Origin: Lelliottia wanjuensis
GTDB lineage: Bacteria > Pseudomonadota > Gammaproteobacteria > Enterobacterales > Enterobacteriaceae
Length of the DNA: 64,000 bases
Reading direction: 5' to 3'
Assembly (NCBI RefSeq): GCF_030238365.1
Contig: NZ_JASSOT010000055.1
Span: 124,001-188,000, forward strand
Position 1 is the stretch's first letter. Each line of letters begins with the position of its first letter. A program made the translations under genes and the position numbers. The notes beneath the pieces are model-generated. The model was not told the origin of the DNA and made no database searches. It saw only the letters and a list, made by a program, of their open reading frames with translations. This document shows positions 9,596-18,476 of this stretch, one piece after another.

Positions 9596-10145
9596 GGTAC
9601 TTAAGCCCTATATGGAGCAATCCCATAGCACCATGAGCCCAGAAGTAGGTTTCAATAAATATCGTCAAAAACTTATGCAGATGCAAAACCTGACGCGTCA
9701 GGGAGGTTTCAGCGCCATACATCGTATTCAGGAGGAACCAGAGTCCTCCGCATGCTGCCACACCCAGCAGCGACACCACACCAAGCCCCTGCACTGTCGC
9801 AGCCATTCCACCAGAATGAGTTTCGGGCAAGCTCAGTTGCCGCAGTGTCCTGAAATCGTCCGCAACGCCGCGAAAATCCATAAGCGCCCACGAAAAGAAG
9901 TATCGAAAGCCGCGCTTGCTTAGCATCCAGGTCAGCATTAAGAAGCCGCAAAACAGTAATCCAAATCCTGAAATGATGTGCAGCCAGGTGACGACACCAG
10001 CCAGGGTGAATTGCCCCAGAGCCTCACACTCGGTCAGGTTAGAATTAATGATTTGAGCCAGAACCAGCACCGCGACAATAATATGCAGAACCCGCAGGAA
10101 CGGAGTGTCCTGGTGCGGGAGGACATTACGGAAATTGGCAGCCAT
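9561..10145 (-). CDS. Cytochrome b/b561-like membrane protein
   Basis: About 194 residues with four predicted membrane helices: LRVLHIIVAVLVLAQI, VTWLHIISGFGLLFCGFLML, GLGVVSLLGVAACGGLWFLL and FLTIFIETYFWAHGAMGLLH. Paired histidines within or next to helices (LRVLH, WLH, HLHK, AHG, LLH) fit haem b ligands of the cytochrome b561 or Ni-Fe hydrogenase b-type family, so an electron-transfer role in the inner membrane is likely. I prefer the ATG at 10145 (MAANFRN). A GTG at 10181 is the alternative. The gene is divergent from the ArsR-type regulator at 10304, which suggests shared control. Its own downstream partner appears truncated. Confidence 0.65.
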   Translation of the reverse strand: MAANFRNVLPHQDTPFLRVLHIIVAVLVLAQIINSNLTECEALGQFTLAGVVTWLHIISGFGLLFCGFLMLTWMLSKRGFRYFFSWALMDFRGVADDFRTLRQLSLPETHSGGMAATVQGLGVVSLLGVAACGGLWFLLNTMYGAETSLTRQVLHLHKFLTIFIETYFWAHGAMGLLHIGLKYHAEHRHQIPGG

Positions 10146-10243
10146 TATTTCAGTACCTTTGCCTGTGGAAGATTCTGGCACTCTGACAGGTAATGATTAA
10201 CAGAACCTTAATCTCTGTATCGCTGTGGCAGCGCAGGGATTGC

Positions 10244-10284
10244 TTGACAAACACACCGTAACTTTAGCATTATCTAAATTTAGA
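10244..10284 (+). promoter_or_regulatory. Promoter and palindromic operator of the ygaVP-like operon
   Basis: A -35 box TTGACA at 10244-10249 and a -10-like CATTAT at 10268-10273, spaced by 18 bp, precede the ArsR-type gene. A perfect 12-bp palindrome TCTAAATTTAGA at 10273-10284 starts at the end of the -10 box, the position where an ArsR-family repressor would block transcription. The assignment as the autoregulatory operator is inference. Confidence 0.55.
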
Positions 10285-10303
10285 AAAGCATAAACTATCA
10301 CCT

Positions 10304-10621
10304 ATGAGCGACCTGAATCTGCTGCAAAGCCAGGCTGAAAGTGCGGCTGCCTTGCTTAAAACACTCAGCCATCCGCAGCGCCTGTTGATTTTGTGCATGC
10401 TGACTGGAAACCCCGGAACAGAAGCAGGGGAACTGAGCAGATTGAGTGGTCTCAGCCCTTCTGCCACGTCTCAGCATCTGGCGAGAATGAAATCAGAAGG
10501 CCTGATAGAAGGTATCCGCCAGGCCAGATTTGTCAGATACAGCATCAAGAATGAAGCGATTTTTGCCGTCGTGCAGACACTTAAGAATATTTATTGTCCT
10601 GGAGAAGAAGATGTCCTCTGA
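10304..10621 (+). CDS. ArsR-family regulator, YgaV/BigR-like
   Basis: A 105-residue winged-helix repressor of the ArsR/SmtB family, closest in pattern to E. coli YgaV and to BigR-type sulfur-responsive regulators. The DNA-binding helices are visible (LSRLSGLSPSATSQHLARMK), preceded by LLKTLSHPQRLLILCML, which contains a Cys in the recognition-core position used for thiol sensing in this group. A second Cys near the C-terminus (NIYCPGEED) could pair with it. The stop overlaps the rhodanese gene by 11 bp. A palindrome in its own promoter suggests autoregulation. Likely it represses itself, ygaP and perhaps the divergent cytochrome gene in the absence of reactive sulfur species. Confidence 0.8.
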   Translation: MSDLNLLQSQAESAAALLKTLSHPQRLLILCMLTGNPGTEAGELSRLSGLSPSATSQHLARMKSEGLIEGIRQARFVRYSIKNEAIFAVVQTLKNIYCPGEEDVL

Positions 10622-11135
10622 TATTGTGACACCTGCTGAAGTTCACGTTTTGTCTGAGCGCCATGCCATGTTGATAGACATTCGCGGCCACGATGAATGG
10701 CTCAGGGAACATATTTACGGTGCCCGTTCCCTGCCACTTGAACAACTTCAGCCTGGCTGTTTCAGCGAGGGATCTTTAAGTGAAAGCGATACCGTGGTAT
10801 TTCTTTGTCAGAGCGGTATGAGGACAAATAGCGCAACAGCTCATCTCCGGAACGCAGTACATCCGGCAAAAGCATTGATTATGCAGGGCGGCCTTAATGC
10901 CTGGAAAGCAGCCGGTTATCCGGTTCAGGTTGACAGCCGTCAGCCGCTGCCAGTGATGCGACAGGTACAAATCACCGCTGGTGCGCTGGTATTGTGCGGC
11001 ACAGTTGCCGGGGCTGTACTGAGTCCTGCTTTTTATATTATTCCAGGTTTTGTGGGGCCGGGTCTTATGTTTGCCGGTATTACGGGGTGGTGTGGCATGG
11101 CAAAATTTCTGGCAGTCATGCCATGGAATCGATAA
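10611..11135 (+). CDS. Membrane rhodanese, YgaP-like
   Basis: 175 residues. The N-terminal rhodanese domain has the catalytic-loop motif CQSGMRT and typical [10 protein letters not shown] and [13 protein letters not shown] blocks. The C-terminal region has two membrane helices ([17 protein letters not shown] and [19 protein letters not shown]) like the DUF2892 region of E. coli YgaP. It is predicted to transfer sulfane sulfur at the inner membrane. I chose the ATG at 10611, preceded by GGAGAAG and overlapping the regulator gene; the frame is open further upstream without a suitable start. The operon with an ArsR-type regulator matches ygaVP. Confidence 0.85.
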   Translation: MSSDIVTPAEVHVLSERHAMLIDIRGHDEWLREHIYGARSLPLEQLQPGCFSEGSLSESDTVVFLCQSGMRTNSATAHLRNAVHPAKALIMQGGLNAWKAAGYPVQVDSRQPLPVMRQVQITAGALVLCGTVAGAVLSPAFYIIPGFVGPGLMFAGITGWCGMAKFLAVMPWNR

Positions 11136-11259
11136 CTGGAATATCAGGAGCCCGCCAGGAAAAGAGGCGTGCTTTCATTAAGCCTGTTAATAACCAAATA
11201 AGAATCAATATATCGCCTTGAGCGAGAAGCAGAAGTTCGCAACTGTTCTCACGATTATT

Positions 11260-11959
11260 TGCCAAGCAGGTCAATTGATACATCAGGGTATCCGTCAGCC
11301 ACTGCACTGGTGTGTCCGGCAACCTGTCGCCGAAGCGCTTTTCCACTGACCTCAGCATCACGTACTGCACCGTCGAACTGTCATAGCACCCGGTGCTTGC
11401 AGCCCAGTCGATGGTCTCTCTGTCGCAGCAGTCCAACGCGAACATGGCCCGCAGTTTTTCACCGTTGTCGCAGCCGAACTCGAAGCCGTCGGAACACCAG
11501 CGCATATCGCTTTCTGCTACCGCGATTTTGCCTTTGTGTTCACGCTTCGGTCTCTCTGGTTTTTCATGCAGTAACAACAGGTTATGCTCACGCATTATCC
11601 TCTAAAGTCGTTTGGCATTGACCGACGGCAACCCCTCTGAGCGACGTTGCTTACGCAGGATGCCCCATACACGGCGTTAGCCGTAGCTGAGCATGTCGAG
11701 GATAGCGGGCAGTATTTCAGCGTCTGCTTCGTCATTACGCTGGTTACAGCGCCTGTCCTGCCAGTCGGCAGAACGGTTAATTCGCAGTGACAGCTCCGCA
11801 CGCGACACGCCCATGGTGCGGCTGACCAGGGCTATTCCCCGTCCTTTGGCAACAAGGGCGCGTGCGCTATCCATTTTCGCGTCTGGCCGTACTCCACCGC
11901 TTCGTTCAGGATCTCAATTTCCATTTTCTTCTTACCCAGAAGACGCTGGAGCTCCCGGA
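11260..11959 (-). pseudogene. IS2-like (IS3 family) OrfA/OrfB fragment
   Basis: Minus-strand reading gives the end of OrfA ([24 protein letters not shown]) overlapping the start of OrfB ([20 protein letters not shown]), then in shifted frames [20 protein letters not shown] and the catalytic block [20 protein letters not shown] with ALDCCDRE. This order and wording are those of IS2. At least two frameshifts occur (about 11680 and 11600). The reading ends after QWLTD near 11270, so the last third including the catalytic Glu is missing. The element is inactive and has truncated the alkyl sulfatase gene next to it. Confidence 0.8.
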
Positions 11960-12736
11960 CTCACTGGCGCACACCTGGGCGAACCGCGGGTATTACGGTT
12001 CAGTCAGCCACGACGTGAAAGCCACCTATGTGCTGTATCTGGGCTGGTTCGACGGCAACCCGGCGACACTCGATGAGCTGCCACCTGAAGAGGCAGCGAA
12101 GAAATTCGTCGACTATCTGGGCGGTGCAGATACCATCCTGAACAAAGCGAAAACTGACTTTGACCAGGGTAACTATCGCTGGGTGGCGCAGGTGGTCAGC
12201 AAAGTGGTATTTGCCGACCCGAACAACCAGGCGGCACGTAACCTGGAAGCCGACGCTCTGGAGCAGCTTGGTTATCAGGCGGAGTCTGGCCCGTGGCGTA
12301 ACTTCTACCTGGCCGGGGTGCAGGGGCTGCGTAACGGCGTGGTGAAAGGCCCAACGCCGAACACCGTCAGCCCGATACCGTGCGGGCAATGACCCCGGAG
12401 ATGTTCTTCGACTATCTGGCGGTGCATATCAACAGCCAGAAAGCCGGGGATGCGAAATCGGTGTTTAATATCGATCTTGGCAACGATGGCGGCAAGTATA
12501 AACTGGAACTGGAAAACGGCGTGCAGAACCACACGGCGAATGCCGAAGCGAAAGACGCCGATGCCACTATCACACTGAATCGAGATACGCTTAACAAAAT
12601 CATCCTCAAGGAAGTGACTCTGAAACATGCACAAGAAAGCGGAGACGTGAAGATAACCGGTGATGGTGCCAGGCTTGATGCCATGCTCGATTATATGGAT
12701 AAATTCGAATTCTGGTTCAACATTGTTACACTGTAA
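11949..12736 (+). pseudogene. Alkyl sulfatase (SdsA/YjcS-like), C-terminal remnant
   Basis: The reading [21 protein letters not shown], then YLGWFDGNPATL and PEEAAKKFVDYLGGAD is the dimerisation part of linear alkyl sulfatases (SDS hydrolases), enzymes with an N-terminal metallo-beta-lactamase domain. That catalytic domain is missing; the IS2-like fragment joins at about 11950. A one-base frameshift lies near 12371, where PNTVSP loses frame. The SCP2-like C-terminal domain continues in the other frame (MTPEMFFDYLAVHIN to the stop at 12736). The product cannot hydrolyse sulfate esters. Confidence 0.85.
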
Positions 12737-12744
12737 ATCCACCA

Positions 12745-12778
12745 CCCTGCGTTCGGAGTCTACCGCCCGCAGGGTTTT
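12745..12778 (+). terminator. Intrinsic terminator of the alkyl sulfatase gene
   Basis: CCCTGCG and CGCAGGG form a 7-bp stem followed directly by TTTT, starting eight bases after the stop codon at 12736. Confidence 0.55.
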
Positions 12779-13040
12779 CACATAAAAACTTCCGTTATTG
12801 GCACAAAATGGACCTAGCCGATAGGTTTAACATCACGATGCTCCGTTGAGTTAAAAGAGGCATAACTCCCCTGCCCTAAATCCCCTGAGAGAATAATGCT
12901 TCAAAGCAGGACAGGGACGTTATCAGGTCTAATATGTAAGAGGCTTCCACTTGCTATGGACACATAGCATTGCAACGTGAACAGCGCTGGACCTGACCTT
13001 AGAACTTGTCCACAGACATGCACCTCTCCTTTGTATCGAT
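12779..13040. other. Intergenic stretch before the umuC remnant
   Basis: No gene, repeat or RNA gene could be recognised here. The 5' part of umuC and any umuD should lie here but were not found. Confidence 0.4.
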
Positions 13041-13965
13041 TTCGAAGACTTTGGACATCAGATGCGCGAGCATGTTAAGTCGGTAACCGTTCTCCCGAGC
13101 AATGTTGGTATGGGTCCAGCCACGACTCTAGCTAAGAGCTGCCAGTGGGCCTGCAAGGAGTATGAACAGTTTGGTGGTGTGCTTGCCATTTCGCATGCCA
13201 AATCAGAACGGGCCAGTAAAATGTGGTCACTTCAACCGGTCGAGGAAGTTTGGGATGTAGGCCGCAGAATATCAAAAAATTGGCTGTCATGGACATCAAA
13301 ACTGGCGGGCAGCTGCCGCATATGAATCCCTCATTTATCCGAAAAACCTTCAGCATTGTGCTGGGAAGAACAGTACGGGAACTTAACGGAGAAAGTTGCA
13401 TCAGTTTTGAAGTCCCCCTCACCTAAACGGCAAATTGTGTGTGCCCGATCATTTGGATACAGGATCACTACGCGTGAGGAGTTGAACCTGACTGTCTGTC
13501 ATTACACTGAGCGTGCAGCTGAGAAACTACGGGAAAACTTTAGTTCTGTCGCCACATCTCAGTATTTGTCGAAACGTAACCCTTTGCACAATACGAACCT
13601 TATTATGGCAACATGGCCAGCGAAGAACTGTCTACTCCCACGCGGGATACTCGTGACATTGTGGCTGCCGCAATGAAGAGTCTTGAATGCATCTGGCTCG
13701 ATGGCTATCGCTACGCCAAAGGAGACATTATGCTCAACTATTTTACTCCAGCAAGGGTATCTCAGCTGTACCTGTTGGATAAACCCAGCCACGTCCGCAC
13801 ACCAATTCACTGATGAAAGCCCTCAACGGGATTAACCATTCAGGACTGGGTAAAGTCTGATTTGCAGGGCGTGGGATAGCGCCGAAATGGAAGATAAAAC
13901 GACAGGTGCTTTCTCAGTCATACACCACTCAGTGAGGTGATATTCCCAGAGTAATAATCAAGTAA
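13041..13965 (+). pseudogene. umuC: umuC-like DNA polymerase V subunit, decayed
   Basis: Successive frames match the C-terminal two thirds of UmuC-family Y-polymerases (MucB/ImpB/UmuC): FEDFGHQMREHVKS, VGMGPATTLAKS, QFGGVLAISHAKSERASKM, VEEVWDVGRRISK, then after a shift FIRKTF..VLGRTVRELNGE, RAAEKLREN, TPTRDTRDIVAAAMKSLECI, GYRYAKGDIMLNYFTP and GINHSGLGK. There are at least four frameshifts (near 13275, 13425, 13500-13560 and 13800) and in-frame stops after GLGKV and in the final SYTTQ. The N-terminal catalytic Asp region and umuD are absent. This is an old remnant of a plasmid SOS mutagenesis operon. Confidence 0.85.
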
Positions 13966-14108
13966 ATCCTTTTTCAAGATGGCGAAAGTGCTTGCCACAG
14001 TCGAATGACAGGGATAATCCCGCGAGTGAGCGAGGAAATACCAAAGGTGATTACATGCAATTTTCCTTCTACACCGCGCCCAACATTTTATCTTAGTTTG
14101 ACTCTTTG

Positions 14109-14356
14109 GGACCACGGTCCCAGTTGAGTGGTTGGGACCACGGTCCCAGTTGAGTGGTTGGGACCACGGTCCCAGTTGAGTGGTTGGGACCACGGTCCCA
14201 GTTGAGTGGTTGGGACCACGGTCCCAGTTGAGTGGTTGGGGCCACGGTCCCAGTTGAGTGGTTGGGGCCACGGTCCCAGTTGAGTGGTTGGGGCCACGGT
14301 CCCAGTTGAGTGGTTGGGGCCGTGGCCCCAGTTAAGTGGTTGGGGCCACGGTCGAA
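14109..14356. repeat. sopC: sopC-like centromere: 26-bp tandem repeats
   Basis: Nine complete and one partial copy of a 26-bp unit, starting at 14109, 14135, 14161, 14187, 14213, 14239, 14265, 14291, 14317 and 14343. Units 1-5 carry the palindrome GGGACCACGGTCCC; units 6-8 begin GGGGCC; unit 9 has the fully symmetrical GGGGCCGTGGCCCC. The core matches the SopB-binding dyad TGGGACC..GGTCCCA of F sopC. In F the unit is 43 bp and occurs 12 times, so this array is more compact. It sits directly downstream of sopB, as in F. SopB would bind here to nucleate the partition complex. Confidence 0.9.
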
Positions 14357-14380
14357 TTCAACTATGTTGACAGTTCCGAC

Positions 14381-15349
14381 TTATCTAGCTTCTGACTGTA
14401 CTAATTGCTTTAGAATTTCTTCCATCTGTTCAATACATTGTTCAGGAATCTTTGCCCGGTCCAGACTGAACACAACCTTGTTACCTTTGTATTGAGCGAT
14501 AGCACCGGGTACGAATTCTCGTTTTATCGGTGCAACTAAGGTTGTGCTCTTTGAGACTTTCACTACCTCAGTCAATGTCTGAATAATGTCTTCCGTTTCA
14601 AATACGATCCCATTTTTACGATTTTCTGTTAAGTCATCTATTTTGCCAAGTAGTGACGCTTCATATTCATTGAAAAGACGGCTTAGAGTATCACCGGCTC
14701 GGGCAGAAAGTTCACCAGGATGTGAGAAGAGGGCGATCAACTTGCGCGGAAGCTTGGACGTGTTGATACATCGTGTAATGATCTTGCGAGAGATATTTTC
14801 GGCATCAGCCAATGCAGAAATATTACCTTTAAACTCATTATCAAGACGGAGTGAATAACGCTTTCCCCTCTCATATGCACTTGTAGGTCGATAATCGTTA
14901 CCAGTCTTGCACAACGAATCCATCTGCTCATCATCAAGATCGCCAACTAGAATCCGATATTCATTTGAGGTCAGAATAGCCGTCATACGACGGCGGCTTC
15001 CATCAGCAACTTCAATTACACCATTGCATTTCCTTCCGAACGCAGGATTTTGTTGTCCAGTCAGCAGGAATGAAGGAATAAGATCATCAAGTGCATCCTC
15101 AGTGAGAAACTCCTGATCACGTTCATTGCCAGCCCAGACACTTGTCGACTTTTCAACTGCATTGCCCGGAATCGTTTCCAGAACAAATCTCACATCACGG
15201 CCACAAACGGGGAGGGTGATGGTATTCCCTTTTGCCATTGCTCCAACTCGAGCAATAAGTGAATCAACCATCGGAGCTGCAGGCGCAGATGCTGGTTCAG
15301 CTGGAACGAGTGCAGGAGAGGATTTAGGTATAATTGGTGCGCGTTTCAT
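14381..15349 (-). CDS. sopB: Partition protein SopB (ParB family, centromere binding)
   Basis: 322 residues, essentially the length of F SopB (323). The N-terminus [10 protein letters not shown], the ParB-like CTPase/arginine-patch region ([21 protein letters not shown]), the HTH core ([20 protein letters not shown]) and the C-terminal dimer domain are in the F order. SopB binds the sopC dyads, spreads, and stimulates SopA ATPase to segregate plasmid copies. The start codon overlaps the sopA stop (both at 15349), indicating translational coupling. Its divergence from F is greatest in the linker and C-terminus, which is consistent with a differently spaced centromere. Confidence 0.95.
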   Translation of the reverse strand: MKRAPIIPKSSPALVPAEPASAPAAPMVDSLIARVGAMAKGNTITLPVCGRDVRFVLETIPGNAVEKSTSVWAGNERDQEFLTEDALDDLIPSFLLTGQQNPAFGRKCNGVIEVADGSRRRMTAILTSNEYRILVGDLDDEQMDSLCKTGNDYRPTSAYERGKRYSLRLDNEFKGNISALADAENISRKIITRCINTSKLPRKLIALFSHPGELSARAGDTLSRLFNEYEASLLGKIDDLTENRKNGIVFETEDIIQTLTEVVKVSKSTTLVAPIKREFVPGAIAQYKGNKVVFSLDRAKIPEQCIEQMEEILKQLVQSEAR

Positions 15350-16515
15350 TAGCGAATCTCCCAGCGAGGTTTGATCAGGCGATCGAATATTTCGTTACAA
15401 ACAGGCTCCCAGATTGCGAGTGCATTTCGCCAGGCTCCAGTTGATGATCGCTGATCGATGGCTTGTTCAAATACTGTGCGCATTCGAATCTGCCCTTTTC
15501 CCACTTCATCTGTTTCGCGAACAACATTTTTGAGAACCATACTACCCCAGGCATCACGAATCTGTTCTTCCATCCAGGGGGATTGCGAGCCATTGTTATT
15601 ACTATATTTAGTAAGAAGAATTCTCACGTCAGGCTCGAATCCCTGAAGGTCTACGTTTTTTAACAGGTCGCGCAGCATGTCAAAAAATTGTAGTGCTGAA
15701 GTGTAATCGAAGAGCTCTGCAGGGGTAGGGATGATCAATACATCAGCCGCACAGACAACATTAATCGTGCCAATACCAAGGTTAGGTGCGCTATCGATTA
15801 CAACAACATCATAATCCTGAGCAACGGTTTCGATGGCCAGGCGGAGCATCATGTGAGGTTCAGTGGGCAATTTACCTTCGTCATAGCGCCCCATGAGTTC
15901 TGTTTCGATGCGATGTAATGCCAGGCAAGAAGGAATAATATCGAGGCCGGGCCAGCATGTAGGCTTTATAGCGTATGAAGCATCGTCATGCTCTCCCAGA
16001 TAGAATGGGAGTAAAGTATCTTCGGCATGAATATGCAAATCTGGAACCCAACCATGGTACATCGATGCGGTCCCCTGAGGATCATTACCTTCCACAAGAA
16101 GAACACGAAGCCCTTTTAAAGCTAGGTCTTGAGCCAGATGTACAGAGACAGAAGTTTTATAAACGCCACCTTTATGTGCAGCTACGCCAATGACGGGAGG
16201 AACACTTTCGCCTGGACGGCGAAGACGTGTACCAAACACATCCCGCATATGATTAATTTGTTCAATTGTATAACCAACGCGCTGCTCGACCCGTCCACGC
16301 ATTTCCATATCGGGGTGGGGGAGACGACCAGCTTTCTCTGCATCGCGAATGGCTTGTGATGAAACGCCTATCAGATCAGCAGCCTCACCAACGCGCCAAC
16401 GGCGTGTAATTTTCCTTGCCTCTGGGCTGTCATCATTAAATTGAGCAACAGCAATAGCCTTTGTCATTTCATGACCAGCGGCTATGCATTGATCAAGAGT
16501 ATCCATTAATCCCAT
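15349..16515 (-). CDS. sopA: Partition ATPase SopA (ParA type Ia)
   Basis: 388 residues, identical in length to F SopA. An N-terminal HTH region ([24 protein letters not shown], here [18 protein letters not shown]) supports promoter autoregulation. The deviant Walker A is [11 protein letters not shown], followed by Walker A' [11 protein letters not shown] and the switch region [19 protein letters not shown]. It hydrolyses ATP on the nucleoid to move SopB-sopC complexes and keeps the plasmid stably inherited. It is the first gene of the sopAB operon; CTTTGC boxes lie just upstream. Confidence 0.95.
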   Translation of the reverse strand: MGLMDTLDQCIAAGHEMTKAIAVAQFNDDSPEARKITRRWRVGEAADLIGVSSQAIRDAEKAGRLPHPDMEMRGRVEQRVGYTIEQINHMRDVFGTRLRRPGESVPPVIGVAAHKGGVYKTSVSVHLAQDLALKGLRVLLVEGNDPQGTASMYHGWVPDLHIHAEDTLLPFYLGEHDDASYAIKPTCWPGLDIIPSCLALHRIETELMGRYDEGKLPTEPHMMLRLAIETVAQDYDVVVIDSAPNLGIGTINVVCAADVLIIPTPAELFDYTSALQFFDMLRDLLKNVDLQGFEPDVRILLTKYSNNNGSQSPWMEEQIRDAWGSMVLKNVVRETDEVGKGQIRMRTVFEQAIDQRSSTGAWRNALAIWEPVCNEIFDRLIKPRWEIR

Positions 16516-16535
16516 CGTATATTCCTTACAGTCAT

Positions 16536-16613
16536 CTTTGCATAATTATATTAAATCTTGAAAAATTAAGCAAAGCAACACTGAAATCGCAAACCGTGTC
16601 AAAATTTGCAAAG
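16536..16613. promoter_or_regulatory. sopAB promoter region with SopA-type CTTTGC boxes
   Basis: CTTTGC occurs at 16536-16541, and its complement GCAAAG at 16570-16575 and 16608-16613, with a near match GCAAAC at 16589-16594. All lie within 100 bp upstream of sopA. CTTTGC is the motif reported for SopA binding at the autoregulated F sop promoter, so these are probable operator sites. Spacing differs from strict periodicity. Confidence 0.6.
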
Positions 16614-16741
16614 TTGGTCAAAAAACGTCTTACTACACACACCACACGCCTTACAAAAGTGGCTAATACGGATAAGCATTTGTACAGGAAGAGTAGAATT
16701 GAAAGTTATAGATCAATGACCAGAAGAATAGAAACAGTTTA

Positions 16742-16960
16742 AAGGGGAGCTGAAGCGGGAATTATGCACTTGTCAAAAAGGGAGCTAGAGAGGGGAATGT
16801 ATACCCAAGCTTGGGGGAGTTGTAGAGGGAAATAATGGAAGTGAAAAGGGAGCTATAACGGGAGTTTTACCGAGACGTACAGCGGGTAACTTACTTAAGC
16901 CAAAGTGACCCCAAAAGGGAAAGCGCGGTCAAAGAAGGGAGTTGTAGCAGGCAAGGGGGT
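16742..16960. repeat. Degenerate iterons, sopA-proximal cluster
   Basis: At least five copies of a motif close to GGGAGYTGTAGAGGGA occur on the plus strand (near 16745, 16780, 16815, 16849 and 16939). They are the reverse complement of the iterons upstream of repB (for example TCCCTCCACAGCTCCC at 18332). Spacing is irregular (30-35 bp and more). They probably bind RepB weakly and may act in copy control. Confidence 0.55.
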
Positions 16961-17140
16961 GATATGTGTATGGAGTTACAGATCCCAGGGACTAATTTCT
17001 CCCGCTGGAGGTCACTGTAGATTTGAAACCTTCAGCTGAAACTAATCCAATCCCTCTCCAGGCCCTTTTACCGTCAGGATCCTCCCTCTTCAGGTCACTT
17101 TTACGTATTTCAAAGCACATCCCGCTTCAGCTCCCCTTTA

Positions 17141-17289
17141 CATATCTTCGTAACCCTCTACAGGTCACGCTTTCCCTCTACAGGTCACGCTTTCCCTCTA
17201 CAGGTCACGTTTTCCCTCTACAGGTCACGTTTTCCCTCTACAGGTCACGTTTTCCCTCTACAGGTCACGTTTTCCCTCTACAGGTCACC
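17141..17289. repeat. Seven exact 20-bp RepFIB-type iterons
   Basis: CAGGTCAC begins at 17161, 17181, 17201, 17221, 17241, 17261 and 17281, each preceded by CCCTCTA, giving a strict 20-bp period. The first two carry GCTTT and the next four GTTTT in the spacer. The last copy overlaps the 3' end of repB, so the repB stop codon lies inside the iteron. Related single sites occur at about 17089 and 17133. Such repeats downstream of the rep gene are typical of RepFIB replicons, where they bind the initiator and control copy number. Confidence 0.85.
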
Positions 17290-18159
17290 AGGTTTCAAGG
17301 CAGGGTTTCTACTAAGAACGCGCACCATCGTTTCACGCCCTTCTTTTTTAAGAAGATAATCCAAGTAGCCAATGCTTTTCAGCTTTTCAAGTGCAGCGCG
17401 GATAACCTTGTTCTGATCACTAATTCGGTTGGTTAGCATTAGACGAGCTCTCAGTCTGGTAAACGAGATGTCCGCAGGACGCTCTGGAAGACTGGCCAAA
17501 TAGGTGTAGAGCGCCTGGGCCGCCTCCTGCCGCGGTAGAGCATTCAGCGGCTTCTTACGTAATAGAGTAAGATAATCCGCCCTATACAGCTCCCACAACT
17601 TGCTATCAGCCTCAAGTTCGATGGTATCTTCGTCTGAGTTGAAACGCCCGGTTTTCAATAACCCGGTGACGTATGCCCCTTTTGAACCGATAGTGCTCAG
17701 CGTAATGGTCTTGCCTCGAATACGCGTAAGGGAGTCACGAATGTTTCCGCGGAGCCTAGAATCCAGTCGTTTTGACGGTATCTGACATAAGCCGGCAAAT
17801 TCGTGAAATGAAAGGGTAATAGCATTACTGGCAATGCCGTATTTTGAGAACGCGTGGATGATTCCCATCCAAACCTTTAAGTCTGTAGAGAGGTTAAGTC
17901 TGGGCCCGGTAATGATGATCTTCGTATAGCCTTCAGATCTGGACAGCTCTAAGGACGACAATATCTCACTAGCGTCAATGGCATCGCCAGCATCACCACT
18001 TTTATTTGTAGGAACAAAGATCCCCAGACGCATCAAGGCTGCTGGTTGAACGCTCGAATTACTGGTAACTGTTAATGTTTTTCCTTCTCCCTCATCTGAA
18101 TCAGGAATCGCATCAGGAAAGAAGTATATGTTTTTCTTAGAATTTTCCAACTTATCCAC
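17278..18159 (-). CDS. repB: RepFIB-type replication initiator (Rep_3 superfamily)
   Basis: The protein matches RepFIB RepA/RepB in order and wording: VQPAALMRLGIFVPT, ITGPRLNLSTDLKVWMGIIHAF, FAGLCQIPSKRLDSRLRGNI, ALPRQEAAQALYTYLASLP, ISFTRLRARL and KLKSIGYLDYL. It has the two winged-helix domains of Rep_3 initiators. It would bind the iterons on either side and recruit DnaA and DnaB. The frame is open to an ATG at 18222, but that codon lies inside the upstream iterons. I prefer the GTG at 18159 (VDKLENSKK), which resembles the MDKSSGE start of RepFIB and gives about 293 residues, slightly short of the usual 325 because the C-terminal tail is absent. Confidence 0.9.
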   Translation of the reverse strand: MDKLENSKKNIYFFPDAIPDSDEGEGKTLTVTSNSSVQPAALMRLGIFVPTNKSGDAGDAIDASEILSSLELSRSEGYTKIIITGPRLNLSTDLKVWMGIIHAFSKYGIASNAITLSFHEFAGLCQIPSKRLDSRLRGNIRDSLTRIRGKTITLSTIGSKGAYVTGLLKTGRFNSDEDTIELEADSKLWELYRADYLTLLRKKPLNALPRQEAAQALYTYLASLPERPADISFTRLRARLMLTNRISDQNKVIRAALEKLKSIGYLDYLLKKEGRETMVRVLSRNPALKPGDL

Positions 18160-18195
18160 CTTGTGAATAATATATGCAAAAGAGCAGGATTTTTT

Positions 18196-18345
18196 CCCAC
18201 TACAGCTCCCTATTGTTCCCACTTTAACTCCCTTTTATCCCTCTGCAAATCACTTTTTTCCCTTCACAACTCCCTTTTCACCCACCATAGCTCCCTCACA
18301 TCCCGTTTCAACTCCCTTTCATCCCTCCACAGCTCCCCTAAACCA
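18196..18345. repeat. Iteron cluster upstream of repB
   Basis: About seven imperfect copies of a 20-21 bp unit with the core CWACAGCTCCCT (for example CACTACAGCTCCCT, CTTCACAACTCCCT, CCACCATAGCTCCCT, CGTTTCAACTCCCT, CCTCCACAGCTCCC). They are the same family as the repeats between 16742 and 17289. Their position before the rep gene fits the core origin iterons of RepFIB. Confidence 0.75.
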
Positions 18346-18377
18346 TCACTGAAGCCAGACCAGACGCGGCTCTCAGC

Positions 18378-18476
18378 GATCGGGGATCTGTTTGGTTCTG
18401 TTTGGTTCTGTATGGATCCGATCAGGATCTATTTTGGATCTTAAAACTTGGATCTTTCTACTGTATATGTGGATAA
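18378..18476. other. oriV: Probable replication origin: GATC cluster and DnaA box
   Basis: Seven GATC sites fall within 77 bp (18378, 18385, 18415, 18420, 18426, 18437, 18451), far above expectation. A perfect DnaA box (TTATCCACA on the minus strand) lies at 18468-18476. A one-mismatch box is found at 18151-18159. Together with the adjoining iterons this looks like the replicon origin with Dam-dependent control. The exact opening site was not determined. Confidence 0.65.

Noticed and set aside
13918..14297. Proline/Trp-rich repeat protein on the minus strand across the 26-bp repeats
   Set aside because: The open frames are a by-product of the repeat; no ribosome binding site or family resemblance.
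14109..14356. CRISPR-like array
   Set aside because: The 26-bp units are contiguous with no variable spacers and contain the SopB dyad; they lie right after sopB and are a centromere.
17141..17289. CRISPR or minisatellite
   Set aside because: Strict 20-bp repeats without spacers beside repB are replication iterons.
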